Source of the DNA: Halomonas zincidurans B6
GTDB lineage: Bacteria > Pseudomonadota > Gammaproteobacteria > Pseudomonadales > Halomonadaceae
Direction: 5' to 3'
DNA length: 64,000 bases
Assembly (NCBI RefSeq): GCF_000731955.1
Contig: NZ_JNCK01000001.1
Location: 1,178,001 to 1,242,000 of the forward strand
The position numbers and the translations under genes were made by a program. This document shows positions 34,813 through 42,956 of the stretch, one piece after another (position 1 is the first letter of the stretch; each line of letters opens with the position of its first letter). The notes under the pieces were generated by a model. The model worked only from the letters and a program-made list of their open reading frames with translations. It searched no databases and had not been told where the DNA came from.

Positions 34813-35724
34813 ATGCTCAACCCGCGAATCAAGCTACGCCATTTGCAGGCCTTTCTCGAACTCGCCAAGCGGCGCAGCTTCGTGCGCGCCGCCGAAAGCC
34901 TGGCGATCACTCAGCCGGCGCTGTCCAAGGCGATCCGCGAACTCGAGGATAACCTGGGCACGGCGCTGTTCGATCGCGGCCCGCGGGGCGTGTCGCTCAA
35001 TCAGGCCGGGTTGACCCTGCTGCGCCATGCCGGGCCGGCGCTGCGCACGCTCGACGAGGGGCTCACGGCGATCGGCGAAGTGTCGGGGCGCGAGCGCTGG
35101 GTGCGCGTCGGCGCCCTGTCGACCGTCGAGAGCCGCCTGGTGCCGCTGGCCATCGAGCGCCTGCATGCGCGCTTCGACGACATCGGCGTGCGGGTCGATT
35201 CGGGGCCCAGCGCCTATCTTCTTTCGCGGCTGCGCGGCGGCGAACTCGATCTGGTGGTGGGGCGCATGACCGCCGCTCGTGAGATCGGCGACCTGGCCTT
35301 CGAACACCTTTATTACGAGCCGCTGGTGGTGGCGGTGCGCACGGGCCATCCGTTGGCCGGCGATACGCCGCCCACGCTGGCGCGCCTCGTCGACTATCCA
35401 TGGATCCTGCCGCCGCCGCAGACCACCCTGCGCCAGCAGCTCGACAGCTTCTGTGTCCAGCATGGCTTGCGTCCGCCCGAACGCCGGGTGGAAACCCTGT
35501 CGCTGGCGATCAGCCGGCGCTATGTGCTGGATGGCGAGGCGCTGTGGATCGCTCCCCGCGAGGCGATCGATGAAGACGTGGCGGCGGGGCGGCTGACGCT
35601 GCTCGACGTGGGGCTGGAACGCCAGGGCGGCTCGGTGGGGCTGTGCCTGAACGCCAGCATGCAGCCCACGCTCGCCCTCGAGGCGTTCTGCGAGGCGCTG
35701 CGCGAGGTGGCCGGCGAGCGCTAG
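34813..35724 (+). CDS. pcaQ: LysR-family activator PcaQ
   Basis: 303 residues. The N-terminal helix-turn-helix runs through LRHLQAFLELAKRRSFVRAA and LAITQPALSKAIRELEDNLG. The effector domain, with LLSRLRGGELDLVVGRM and WILPPPQTTLRQQLDSF, matches PcaQ/GbpR-type LysR proteins. PcaQ activates pcaHG-type operons in response to beta-carboxymuconate. A perfect PcaQ box stands before pcaH at 40038-40053, 4.3 kb downstream, separated by an unrelated redox cassette. Convergent with and overlapping the next LysR gene by 4 bp. Confidence 0.86.
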   Translation: MLNPRIKLRHLQAFLELAKRRSFVRAAESLAITQPALSKAIRELEDNLGTALFDRGPRGVSLNQAGLTLLRHAGPALRTLDEGLTAIGEVSGRERWVRVGALSTVESRLVPLAIERLHARFDDIGVRVDSGPSAYLLSRLRGGELDLVVGRMTAAREIGDLAFEHLYYEPLVVAVRTGHPLAGDTPPTLARLVDYPWILPPPQTTLRQQLDSFCVQHGLRPPERRVETLSLAISRRYVLDGEALWIAPREAIDEDVAAGRLTLLDVGLERQGGSVGLCLNASMQPTLALEAFCEALREVAGER

Positions 35725-36614
35725 CGCCGTTCGCGCAGCGCCTCGACGACCCGTGCGAACGCCGGCGATAGCTCGCGTCGGCCCGGGTAGTAAAGATGAT
35801 AGCCGGCAAAGGTCGGGCACCATTCGGTGAGGACACGCTCCAATCGGCCTGCTTCGATGAGTGGTTGTACCCGATCCTCCATGAGAAACGCCAAGCCAAA
35901 ACCCGCCTTGGCGGCCTTCAAGGCCATGGGCGTGTCGTTGAACGTCAACTGGCCGTCGACGCGAACGTTCAGCGCTCGTCCCTGCTTGGCGAATTCCCAG
36001 ATGTAGAGGCCTCCCAGCGTCGGCAGCCTCAGGTTGATGCAACGATGATGGATGAGTTCGTGCGGGGTCCGGGGCCTCCCATGCGCCGCGAAATAGGCCG
36101 GTGCCCCCACTACCGCCATACGCAGGTCGGGGCCAATGCGCACGGCGATCATGTCCTGCTCCACTCGCTCGCCCAGGCGTACTCCGGCATCGAAGCGGCC
36201 GGCCACGATATCGGTCAGACTCTGGTCGATCGACAGCTCCACGCGAATATCCGGGTGACCCGGCAGCAACTCGGCCAGAGTGGGCCAGAGGACCGTTCGC
36301 GCGGCGTGCATGCTGGTAGTGATGCGCACGTTGCCCGCCGGCTTTTCCCTCAACGCACTCAATGCATCCAGCTTGGCGTCGATGTCGTCGAATGCCGGGC
36401 GCAGCGTCTCCAACAGACGTTCACCGGCTTCGGTGGGGGCGACACTGCGCGTCGTGCGTGACAGCAGCCGCAGCCCGAGGCGTTCCTCGAGTCGTCGGAG
36501 CGTATGGCTGAGTGTGGATTGTGAGGTGCCCAACTTGGCGGCAGCTCGCGTGAAGCTGCCTTCGTCGGCTATGGCCAGGAAGGCGGTGAGATCGCCCAGC
36601 TCCTCTCTGCGCAT
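35721..36614 (-). CDS. LysR-family regulator of the adjacent cupin-AKR-SDR genes (predicted)
   Basis: 297 residues. The DNA-binding domain is LTAFLAIADEGSFTRAAAKL with SQSTLSHTLRRLEERLGLRL, followed by SVAPTEAGERLL. The effector domain, with AGRFDAGVRLGERVEQDMIA, is typical of the CrgA/AaeR-like LysR group. It is divergent from the cupin gene at 36774, an arrangement in which such LysR proteins usually control the neighbouring redox genes. It is unlike PcaQ. Confidence 0.84.
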   Translation of the reverse strand: MRREELGDLTAFLAIADEGSFTRAAAKLGTSQSTLSHTLRRLEERLGLRLLSRTTRSVAPTEAGERLLETLRPAFDDIDAKLDALSALREKPAGNVRITTSMHAARTVLWPTLAELLPGHPDIRVELSIDQSLTDIVAGRFDAGVRLGERVEQDMIAVRIGPDLRMAVVGAPAYFAAHGRPRTPHELIHHRCINLRLPTLGGLYIWEFAKQGRALNVRVDGQLTFNDTPMALKAAKAGFGLAFLMEDRVQPLIEAGRLERVLTEWCPTFAGYHLYYPGRRELSPAFARVVEALRERR

Positions 36615-36773
36615 TCATGAATCCTCGATATAGGCCTAAGCAGTTTTTGCGCTCTAATCATATCAAAGCGAGTGACCTAGACTGCGATGTACCGGCAGGC
36701 GGCGGACTGTCGCTCGGGGCAGCGTCAACTGTCCTCGCACGTCACCAACGAACCGATTCGCAGGAGGGACGCC

Positions 36774-37178
36774 ATGGAAATCCAGCGCAACGGCACCAAG
36801 GCATCCGTACAGGGCCCCAAAGAGTACTTCACCGGCACCGTACGTATCGATGCGCCCTTTCAGGCCACAGAGCCCGCCCAGGTAGGTGGCGCCACAGTGA
36901 CCTTCGAGCCCGGCGCCCGCACTGCCTGGCATACCCATCCGCTGGGTCAGACGCTGATCGTCACCGTAGGGCTGGGGTGGGTTCAGCGCGAAGGCAGCCC
37001 GAAGGAGACGATCCGCCCGGGCGATTTGGTCTGGTTCGAGCCGGGCGAGAAGCATTGGCATGGCGCGACCGACACTACGGCCATGACGCATATCGCCATC
37101 GCCGAATCGCTGAATGGTTCACCGGTCACCTGGCTGGAAAAGGTCGCCGATGAGGATTATCTCGCGGAGCGCGCCTGA
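36774..37178 (+). CDS. Cupin-domain protein
   Basis: 134 residues, one small beta-barrel. VTFEPGARTAWHTHPLGQTL is cupin motif 1 with two His, and VWFEPGEKHWHGA is motif 2. Such proteins are common beside aldo/keto reductase and SDR genes and may bind a metal or act in quinone or aldehyde chemistry; the exact role is unknown. The start at 36774 has AGGAGGGA upstream. The 158-bp divergent region before it is A/T-rich and should hold the LysR site. Confidence 0.82.
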   Translation: MEIQRNGTKASVQGPKEYFTGTVRIDAPFQATEPAQVGGATVTFEPGARTAWHTHPLGQTLIVTVGLGWVQREGSPKETIRPGDLVWFEPGEKHWHGATDTTAMTHIAIAESLNGSPVTWLEKVADEDYLAERA

Positions 37179-37201
37179 CGAATGACAAGGAGCGGAAAAC
37201 G

Positions 37202-38191
37202 ATGCAAACACGCAAACTTGGCAACAGTGGTCTGGAAGTTTCGTCACTCGGCTATGGTTGTATGGGGCTCAGTTATGGCTACGGACCCGCCAAGCGCGAG
37301 CAGGAAGCTATCGAAATGATTCGTGCCGCTTTCGATCGCGGTGTGACGCTGTTCGACACCGCCGAAGCCTATGGTCCCTATCTTAATGAGGAAGTCGTGG
37401 GTAAGGCGTTGGCGCCCTATCGAGACGAGGTGGTTATCGCCACCAAATTCGGCTTCGAATTCGATGAGCAGGGCGGCCAGAGCGGCATGAACAGCCATCC
37501 GGAGCATATCCGGGCGGTGGCCGAAGCGTCGCTGAAGCGGTTGAAGACAGACCGCATCGATCTATTTTACCAGCACCGCGTCGACCCGGATGTGCCGATC
37601 GAGGATGTCGCTGGCGCCATCAAGGAACTGGTCGCGGAGGGCAAGGTGAAACACTGGGGGCTCTCCGAGGCCGGCGCCGAAGTCATCCGCCGCGCGCATG
37701 CGGTGCACCCAGTAGCCGCCCTGCAGAGCGAATATTCGCTGTGGTGGCGGGAGCCAGAGACTGAAATCCTGCCGACCCTCGAAGAGTTGGGCATTGGCTT
37801 CGTGCCTTTCAGTCCTCTGGGCAAAGGCTTCCTTACCGGCGCGATCGACGAACAGACCACTTTCGACGAGGGTGACTTCCGCAATATCGTGCCGCGCTTC
37901 TCGGCCGATGCGCGCCAAGCCAATCAGTCTCTGGTGGATCTGCTGGACGCTATCGCACAGCGCAAAGCGGCGACTCCCGCGCAAATTGCGTTGGCCTGGC
38001 TGCTGGCCCAGAAGCCATGGGTCATACCCATTCCAGGCACCACCAAGCTGCATCGTCTGGAGGAAAATCTCGGTGCCGCCGAGTTGACACTGAATGCCGG
38101 TGAGCTGGACGAGATCGAGGCTGCTCTGTCGCGTATCGAGATTCAGGGCGAGCGCTATCCCGCTCATCTGCAGCAGCGGGTCAACCGCTGA
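37202..38191 (+). CDS. Aldo/keto reductase (IolS/YajO-like)
   Basis: 329 residues. The catalytic tetrad can be placed: Asp in LFDTAEAYGPY with the Tyr, Lys in VIATKFGFE, and His in LFYQHRVDP. WVIPIPGTTKLHRLEENLGA is the NADPH-binding end. It probably reduces aldehydes or ketones. It is the second gene of the LysR-controlled cassette, 23 bp after the cupin gene. Confidence 0.88.
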   Translation: MQTRKLGNSGLEVSSLGYGCMGLSYGYGPAKREQEAIEMIRAAFDRGVTLFDTAEAYGPYLNEEVVGKALAPYRDEVVIATKFGFEFDEQGGQSGMNSHPEHIRAVAEASLKRLKTDRIDLFYQHRVDPDVPIEDVAGAIKELVAEGKVKHWGLSEAGAEVIRRAHAVHPVAALQSEYSLWWREPETEILPTLEELGIGFVPFSPLGKGFLTGAIDEQTTFDEGDFRNIVPRFSADARQANQSLVDLLDAIAQRKAATPAQIALAWLLAQKPWVIPIPGTTKLHRLEENLGAAELTLNAGELDEIEAALSRIEIQGERYPAHLQQRVNR

Positions 38192-38240
38192 TCGAAAGAC
38201 TGGCGATACGCGATTACGGATACAGAGAGGAGAACTCACG

Positions 38241-38978
38241 ATGGACGGTATCAAGGATAAAGTCGTCGTCATCACCGGGGCCAGTAGCGGTCTCGGCGAA
38301 GCCACGGCACGTCGCTTGGCGCAGGGTGGTGCCAAGCTGGTCCTCGGCGCGCGGCGTATGGAACGGCTCCAGGCACTGGCCAAGGAGCTCGGCCTGGATG
38401 ACCAGGCGGTGGTCAAGACCGACGTGACGCACAGCGACCAGGTCGAGGCACTGATCGAGCGCGCCATCAAGCTGCATGGCCGCATCGATGTCCTCCTCAA
38501 CAATGCCGGCGTGATGCCGCACTCGCCCCTGGCGCGTCTCAAGGTCGAGGAGTGGGAGCAGATGATCGACGTCAACATCAAGGGGGTGCTTTATGGCATC
38601 GCTGCGGCAATGCCGCACATGACGTCCCAGAAGAGCGGGCAAATCATCAACGTGTCTTCGGTCGCCGGCCACAAGGTCCGGCCCGGCAGCGTCGTCTACT
38701 CGGCCACCAAGCATGCCGTTCGCATTATCTCCGAAGGGCTGCGCCAGGAAGTCAAACCCTACAATATCCGCTCGACGATCATCTCGCCCGGGGCGGTCGC
38801 TACCGAACTGCCCAACAGCATCTCGGAAAAGGACGTATCCGACGCGGTTCATGACTTCTACGAGCAGTATGCGATTCCTGCCGATTCGTTCGCGCGCGCG
38901 GTGGAGTTCGCCATGAGCCAGCCGGAGGACGTGGATATCAACGAGATCCTGTTCAGGCCGACCAGCCAGGAACTGTAA
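38241..38978 (+). CDS. SDR-family NAD(P)-dependent oxidoreductase
   Basis: 245 residues, classical SDR. VVVITGASSGLGEATARRLA is the cofactor site, LLNNAGVMPHS the structural NNAG, and INVSSVAG with YSATKHAV give the catalytic Ser, Tyr and Lys. It starts at 38241 behind GAGAGGAG. The substrate is unknown; the SDR fits with the flanking AKRs in reductive detoxification. Confidence 0.88.
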   Translation: MDGIKDKVVVITGASSGLGEATARRLAQGGAKLVLGARRMERLQALAKELGLDDQAVVKTDVTHSDQVEALIERAIKLHGRIDVLLNNAGVMPHSPLARLKVEEWEQMIDVNIKGVLYGIAAAMPHMTSQKSGQIINVSSVAGHKVRPGSVVYSATKHAVRIISEGLRQEVKPYNIRSTIISPGAVATELPNSISEKDVSDAVHDFYEQYAIPADSFARAVEFAMSQPEDVDINEILFRPTSQEL

Positions 38979-39091
38979 CCGGCGCCCGCAAGCAACACTG
39001 AAAAACCTGATAACGCCCCGGATGGGTACCTGTTTCGGCTAATGGCCTGGAATGGTGCTTCTAAAGGGGCGTGAACGGTGAAGGAGTTAGT

Positions 39092-39982
39092 ATGGCCATT
39101 CCCACCCTGACATTGAACAACGCTGTCGAGATTCCCGCGTTCGGGCTGGGCGTCTATCGCGCCAGCGCCGAAGAAACCACCGGCGCGGTGCTGGCCGCTT
39201 TCGAGGCGGGCTATCGACACGTCGACACCGCCGCCGCTTACAGCAACGAAGAGCAGGTCGGCGAGGCGTTTCGCGCAAGCGGTCTCGACCGCTCGGACGT
39301 GTTCATCGAATCCAAGCTCTGGCTGTCCGATTACACCTATGACGGCGCGCTGCATGGGTTCGAACGCTCGCTGCGCAAGCTGGGCATGGATCATGTCGAT
39401 CTTTACCTGCTTCACCAGCCGGCGCCGGACGAGTTCGAGCGCACGCTCGGGGCTTGGAAGGGGCTCTGCGAGATCGTCAAAAGCGGCCGCGCCCGGGCCG
39501 TCGGCGTATCGAATTTCAACGAGGAAGAGCTCAAGCGCGCCATTGATGAGACCGGTGTGACGCCAGCAGTGAACCAGGTGGAACTGCATCCGTTCTTCAC
39601 CCAGAAGAAGCTCAGTGCATTCCACCGGGAGCACGGCATCCTCACCCAGGCGTGGTCGCCTATCGGTGGCGTCAATCGCTATTTCACAGAAGATCCGAAA
39701 CCTGAAGACGACCCATTGACCCACCCCACGATCACGCAGATTGCCCAGCGGTACGGCAAGTCACCGGCTCAGGTGATCCTGCGCTGGCATATCGAGCTGG
39801 GTCATTCGGTGATTCCGAAGTCGGTACATACTGCGCGAATCAGGGAGAACGTCGATATCTTCGACTTTGCGCTCTCCGCCGAAGAGATCGCTTTCATCGA
39901 TGGGCTCGACACCGGACGGCGCGGTGGGCCGGATCCCAAATCGCTCAGCACCAAGACTGTGAGTTTCACCATCCCCGACTGA
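39092..39982 (+). CDS. Aldo/keto reductase (2,5-diketogluconate reductase-like)
   Basis: 296 residues. VEIPAFGLGVYRAS starts the barrel, YRHVDTAAAYSNEEQVG holds the Asp and Tyr, IESKLWLSDY the Lys, and LYLLHQPAPDEF the His. SVIPKSVHTARIRENVDIF is the NADPH phosphate-binding segment. The start at 39092 follows AAGGAG. It belongs to a different AKR branch from the gene at 37202. It closes the redox cassette before pcaHG. Confidence 0.88.
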   Translation: MAIPTLTLNNAVEIPAFGLGVYRASAEETTGAVLAAFEAGYRHVDTAAAYSNEEQVGEAFRASGLDRSDVFIESKLWLSDYTYDGALHGFERSLRKLGMDHVDLYLLHQPAPDEFERTLGAWKGLCEIVKSGRARAVGVSNFNEEELKRAIDETGVTPAVNQVELHPFFTQKKLSAFHREHGILTQAWSPIGGVNRYFTEDPKPEDDPLTHPTITQIAQRYGKSPAQVILRWHIELGHSVIPKSVHTARIRENVDIFDFALSAEEIAFIDGLDTGRRGGPDPKSLSTKTVSFTIPD

Positions 39983-40037
39983 TACTTGGCGATCAGCCAA
40001 TGGAAAACCGAGGCGTCATGCGGTCGTCGCTTGATCA

Positions 40038-40053
40038 ATAACCCAGAGGTTAT
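40038..40053. promoter_or_regulatory. PcaQ box upstream of pcaHG
   Basis: ATAACC-CAGA-GGTTAT is a perfect dyad that fits the ATAACC-N4-GGTTAA-type PcaQ box described in Sinorhizobium meliloti. It lies 108 bp upstream of the pcaH start; pcaQ itself is 4.3 kb away. Confidence 0.75.
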
Positions 40054-40161
40054 GGCGAAGGGATGAAATTTCATTTCCCAGCCCGGGCGGCGCTGGCGAC
40101 ACTGGCGAACCATCGTCCTTCGGGTCGAGCCTCATCAACACGCCAGCCACCGAGGACCGTC

Positions 40162-40905
40162 ATGAAAAACGTGGACAACAAGTGCTTCATCCCGCGCGAT
40201 CGCAACTGGCATCCGCCGGCCTATGCACCGGGCTACAAGACCACCGTGGCCCGCTCGCCGCGCCAGTCGCCGGTGAGCATGCAGCACCCAACACGTTCGG
40301 AACTCACCGGGCCGAACTTCGCCTCGCTGCGGCTGGGTCCGCACGACAACGACCTGTTGCTCAACTACCGCGAGAACGCCGGCCGCGATGGCCTGCCGAT
40401 CGGCGAGCGGATCGTCATGTTCGGCCGCGTGGTCGACCAGCTCGGCAAGCCGGTGCCCGATACCCTGGTCGAGATGTGGCAGGCCAACGCCGGCGGGCGT
40501 TACCGGCACAAGAAGGACCAGTACCTGGCGCCGCTCGATCCCAACTTCGGCGGGGTGGGGCGCTGCATCACCGATGCGCAGGGCTGGTATCATTTCCGCA
40601 CCGTCCGCCCCGGCCCCTATCCCTGGCCCAACGACGTCAACTCCTGGCGCCCGGCGCATATCCACGTGTCGGTGATGGGCCCGGCGATTTCCACCCGGCT
40701 GGTGACCCAGATGTACTTCGAGGGCGACCCGCTGATTCCGCGCTGCCCGATCGTGCATACGCTCAACGATCCCGAAGCGGTCGACACCCTCATCGGGCGG
40801 CTCGACATGGCGCGCAGCCGGTCGATGGATTATCTCGCCTATCGCTTCGACATCGTCACGCGCGGCGAACTGCAGACCTATTTCGAACCGGGAGTGACGC
40901 TATGA
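40162..40905 (+). CDS. pcaH: Protocatechuate 3,4-dioxygenase beta subunit
   Basis: 247 residues. The iron ligands can be placed: Tyr in AGGRYRHKKDQY, Tyr in GPYPWPND, and the two His in WRPAHIHVSV. The N-terminal region FIPRDRNWHPPAYAPGYKTT is typical of PcaH. It catalyses intradiol cleavage of PCA to beta-carboxy-cis,cis-muconate with the alpha subunit. ATG at 40162 behind GAGGA. Its stop overlaps pcaG by 4 bp. Confidence 0.95.
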   Translation: MKNVDNKCFIPRDRNWHPPAYAPGYKTTVARSPRQSPVSMQHPTRSELTGPNFASLRLGPHDNDLLLNYRENAGRDGLPIGERIVMFGRVVDQLGKPVPDTLVEMWQANAGGRYRHKKDQYLAPLDPNFGGVGRCITDAQGWYHFRTVRPGPYPWPNDVNSWRPAHIHVSVMGPAISTRLVTQMYFEGDPLIPRCPIVHTLNDPEAVDTLIGRLDMARSRSMDYLAYRFDIVTRGELQTYFEPGVTL

Positions 40906-41552
40906 GTCAGCAACCGATCCGGAGTCAACAACCGACCCATGGCGGCTGCGTGCTGTATCGCGAGACGCCGTCGCAAACCGCCGGCCCCTACGTGCACATC
41001 GGCCTGGCGCTGGAGGTTGCCGGGATACCGCTGCGCGACGAGGAGGTCTGGAGCCGGCTGGCCACGCCCGAAGCGGACGGCGAGCTGATCGAGGTGGTCG
41101 GCACGGTGATCGACGGCAACGGCGACCTGGTGCGCGACGCCTTCCTCGAGGCCTGGCAGGCCGATGCCCACGGCGAGTTCCAGCTCGACTATGATCTGGG
41201 CAAGCCGTTCAACAGCTTCGGCCGCACCGCCACCACTGCCGAGGCCGCCAGCGAATGGTCGTTCACCACGGTCAAGCCCGGGCGGGTGCCGGCGGCCAAC
41301 GGCAAGCCGATGGCGCCGCACATCAGCCTGGCGATCTTCGCCCGAGGCATCAACGTGCACCTGCAGACGCGGTTGTATTTCGACGACGAGAGCGAAGCCA
41401 ACGCCGAGTGCCCGGTGCTCGCCGCCATCGAATCGTCGGCGCGCCGCCAGACGCTGATCGCGCGGCGCGAGGAGGGCGCGGACGGTACGCCCCGCTATCG
41501 TCTCGATATCCGCCTGCAGGGCGATGACGAAACGCTATTCTTCGAATTCTGA
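40902..41552 (+). CDS. pcaG: Protocatechuate 3,4-dioxygenase alpha subunit
   Basis: 216 residues. TPSQTAGPYVHIGLA is the PcaG N-terminal hallmark, LEAWQADAHGEFQ and FTTVKPGRVPAANGKPMAPH form the core of the intradiol fold, and HISLAIFARGINVHLQTRLY follows. The alpha subunit lacks the iron ligands but completes the active site. Translationally coupled to pcaH by an ATGA overlap. Confidence 0.95.
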   Translation: MSQQPIRSQQPTHGGCVLYRETPSQTAGPYVHIGLALEVAGIPLRDEEVWSRLATPEADGELIEVVGTVIDGNGDLVRDAFLEAWQADAHGEFQLDYDLGKPFNSFGRTATTAEAASEWSFTTVKPGRVPAANGKPMAPHISLAIFARGINVHLQTRLYFDDESEANAECPVLAAIESSARRQTLIARREEGADGTPRYRLDIRLQGDDETLFFEF

Positions 41553-41580
41553 AGCGAACCGTTGCCGGTTGGTAAAGGAA

Positions 41581-41604
41581 CCCCGCTATCCGTGGATGGC
41601 GGGG
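41581..41604 (+). terminator. Hairpin after pcaHG (probable terminator)
   Basis: CCCCGCTATC pairs with GATGGCGGGG (one T-G wobble) around a CGTG loop, 28 bp after the pcaG stop. The T-run is short (AGTCTT). Confidence 0.5.
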
Positions 41605-41701
41605 AGTCTTCGTGTGCGTTCGATGTCGGCCCCGGCGCTTGCGCAAGTGGCCAGTTCAGGTATTACAATCGCGGCAAGTCGTGTTTCGGCCACTATTCTT
41701 T

Positions 41702-41733
41702 GAGATGCCGTCTTTGCGAGATGCCGTCTTTGC
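41702..41733 (+). repeat. Two exact 16-bp tandem copies upstream of the peroxidase gene
   Basis: GAGATGCCGTCTTTGC occurs twice in a row (41702-41717, 41718-41733), and GAGGTGCCG begins a third, degraded copy. It lies about 80 bp before the glutathione peroxidase gene. No function is visible. Confidence 0.7.
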
Positions 41734-41815
41734 GAGGTGCCGCGGCGCCGTTGCGGCTGGCGCGTTTTAAGCTGACGTGGCATCTTTCGGGTTCAGCGAA
41801 GCGAATAGATGGGTT

Positions 41816-42310
41816 ATGCAGATCTACAACCAAGATTGCCGGACCGCAAGCGGTGAGCCCTTCAATCTGCGCGCCCTGCGTGGCCAGGTACTGCTGGTGG
41901 TCAATGTCGCCAGTCGCTGCAGCTACACGCCGCAGCTCGCCGAGCTCGAACGGCTCTATCGGCGCTATCGCTATCAGGGCTTTACCGTGCTGGCGTTTCC
42001 CTGCAACCAGTTCGCCCACCAGAGCCCCGAACCGGCGCATACCTTCGGCGCCTTCTGCGAGCGTGAATACGACGTGACCTTCCCGGTCATGGAAAAGGTC
42101 CGCGTCAATGGCCGTCACGCTCATCCGCTGTTCGTGCTGTTGCGTCGCCAGGCCCCGGGAATGCTGGGCAGCACCCCGATCAAGTGGAATTTCACCAAGT
42201 TCCTGGTCGGCCGCGACGGCCAGGTGATTCGCCGCTTCTCGCCACGCACCGGCCGGCTGGGTATCGTGCCGGAACTCGAAAGAGCCCTGCAGATTCCCTT
42301 TTCGGCCTAG
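41816..42310 (+). CDS. Glutathione peroxidase-family protein (Cys type)
   Basis: 164 residues. NVASRCSYTPQLAELERLY contains the peroxidatic Cys (normally NVASKCG), FPCNQFAHQSPEP holds the Gln of the catalytic tetrad, and KWNFTKFLVGRDG the Trp and Asn. It reduces organic or hydrogen peroxides, probably with thioredoxin or glutathione. Start is uncertain: ATG at 41816 gives the normal N-terminus (MQIYNQDCR), while a GTG at 41777 is in frame. Neither has a strong ribosome site. Confidence 0.85.
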   Translation: MQIYNQDCRTASGEPFNLRALRGQVLLVVNVASRCSYTPQLAELERLYRRYRYQGFTVLAFPCNQFAHQSPEPAHTFGAFCEREYDVTFPVMEKVRVNGRHAHPLFVLLRRQAPGMLGSTPIKWNFTKFLVGRDGQVIRRFSPRTGRLGIVPELERALQIPFSA

Positions 42311-42329
42311 TAGTCATCGCCATCGCCGC

Positions 42330-42725
42330 TCAATGCGGCGGCTGCTGGCCGCGGGCGACCATCAAGCGCGTCATCAAGGTATTCCAGCGCGCCCGGGTGA
42401 GCATCGTCGTCAAGCCCGAGAACAACGTCCAGAAGCCCTTGCGCCAGCCATGCAAGCGTCGATTATGAGTGACCAGCTGACGCAGCAGCCGGTGCTCGTC
42501 GACGTCGCGCCAGCTGTCGGTGACCGACATCTGCTGGCGGGCCAGCACCGGGGCGAGTTCCAGACGGAAGATCCACTCCAGCTGCTCGAGACTCAGGTCA
42601 TGGCGTTCGATCACTTCGATCATGCGCGCATAGTCGCTTTCGCGGGGCTCGTTTTCCCGCCACAGCGTCGCCAGGGCGAGCCACAACTCGCCACGCTCGT
42701 CGACCAGGGTTTGCGGGTCTTTCAT
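42330..42725 (-). CDS. Conserved hypothetical protein, small and helical
   Basis: 131 residues, not recognised with certainty. It begins MKDPQTLVDERGELWLALAT and is rich in Trp, Leu and Arg, with predicted helices throughout and an amphipathic RRLHGWRKGFWTLFSGL segment. No signal peptide or clear membrane span. AGGAGG lies upstream of the start at 42725, which supports translation. It is convergent with the peroxidase gene and divergent from fabV. Confidence 0.6.
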   Translation of the reverse strand: MKDPQTLVDERGELWLALATLWRENEPRESDYARMIEVIERHDLSLEQLEWIFRLELAPVLARQQMSVTDSWRDVDEHRLLRQLVTHNRRLHGWRKGFWTLFSGLTTMLTRARWNTLMTRLMVARGQQPPH

Positions 42726-42956
42726 GGCAGGGGCCTCCTTGGTAGCGACAGAATTGTGAAGGGCATGCGCGCTTATTGCGAGACCCGGCTCCTCGATCTG
42801 ACCGCTGTGTGATCGGCGCCGTGGCGCGGGGCGGACAGTGCGCCGGCAAACCGCTAGAATAGCCGCATCGGCCGGCCCCGGTGAAACCGGGCTTCAGGCA
42901 GGGAATGTCCCGTTCTTCCCAAAGCAAGTTATTCCAATAGAGAGTCGAGGTCTGAC

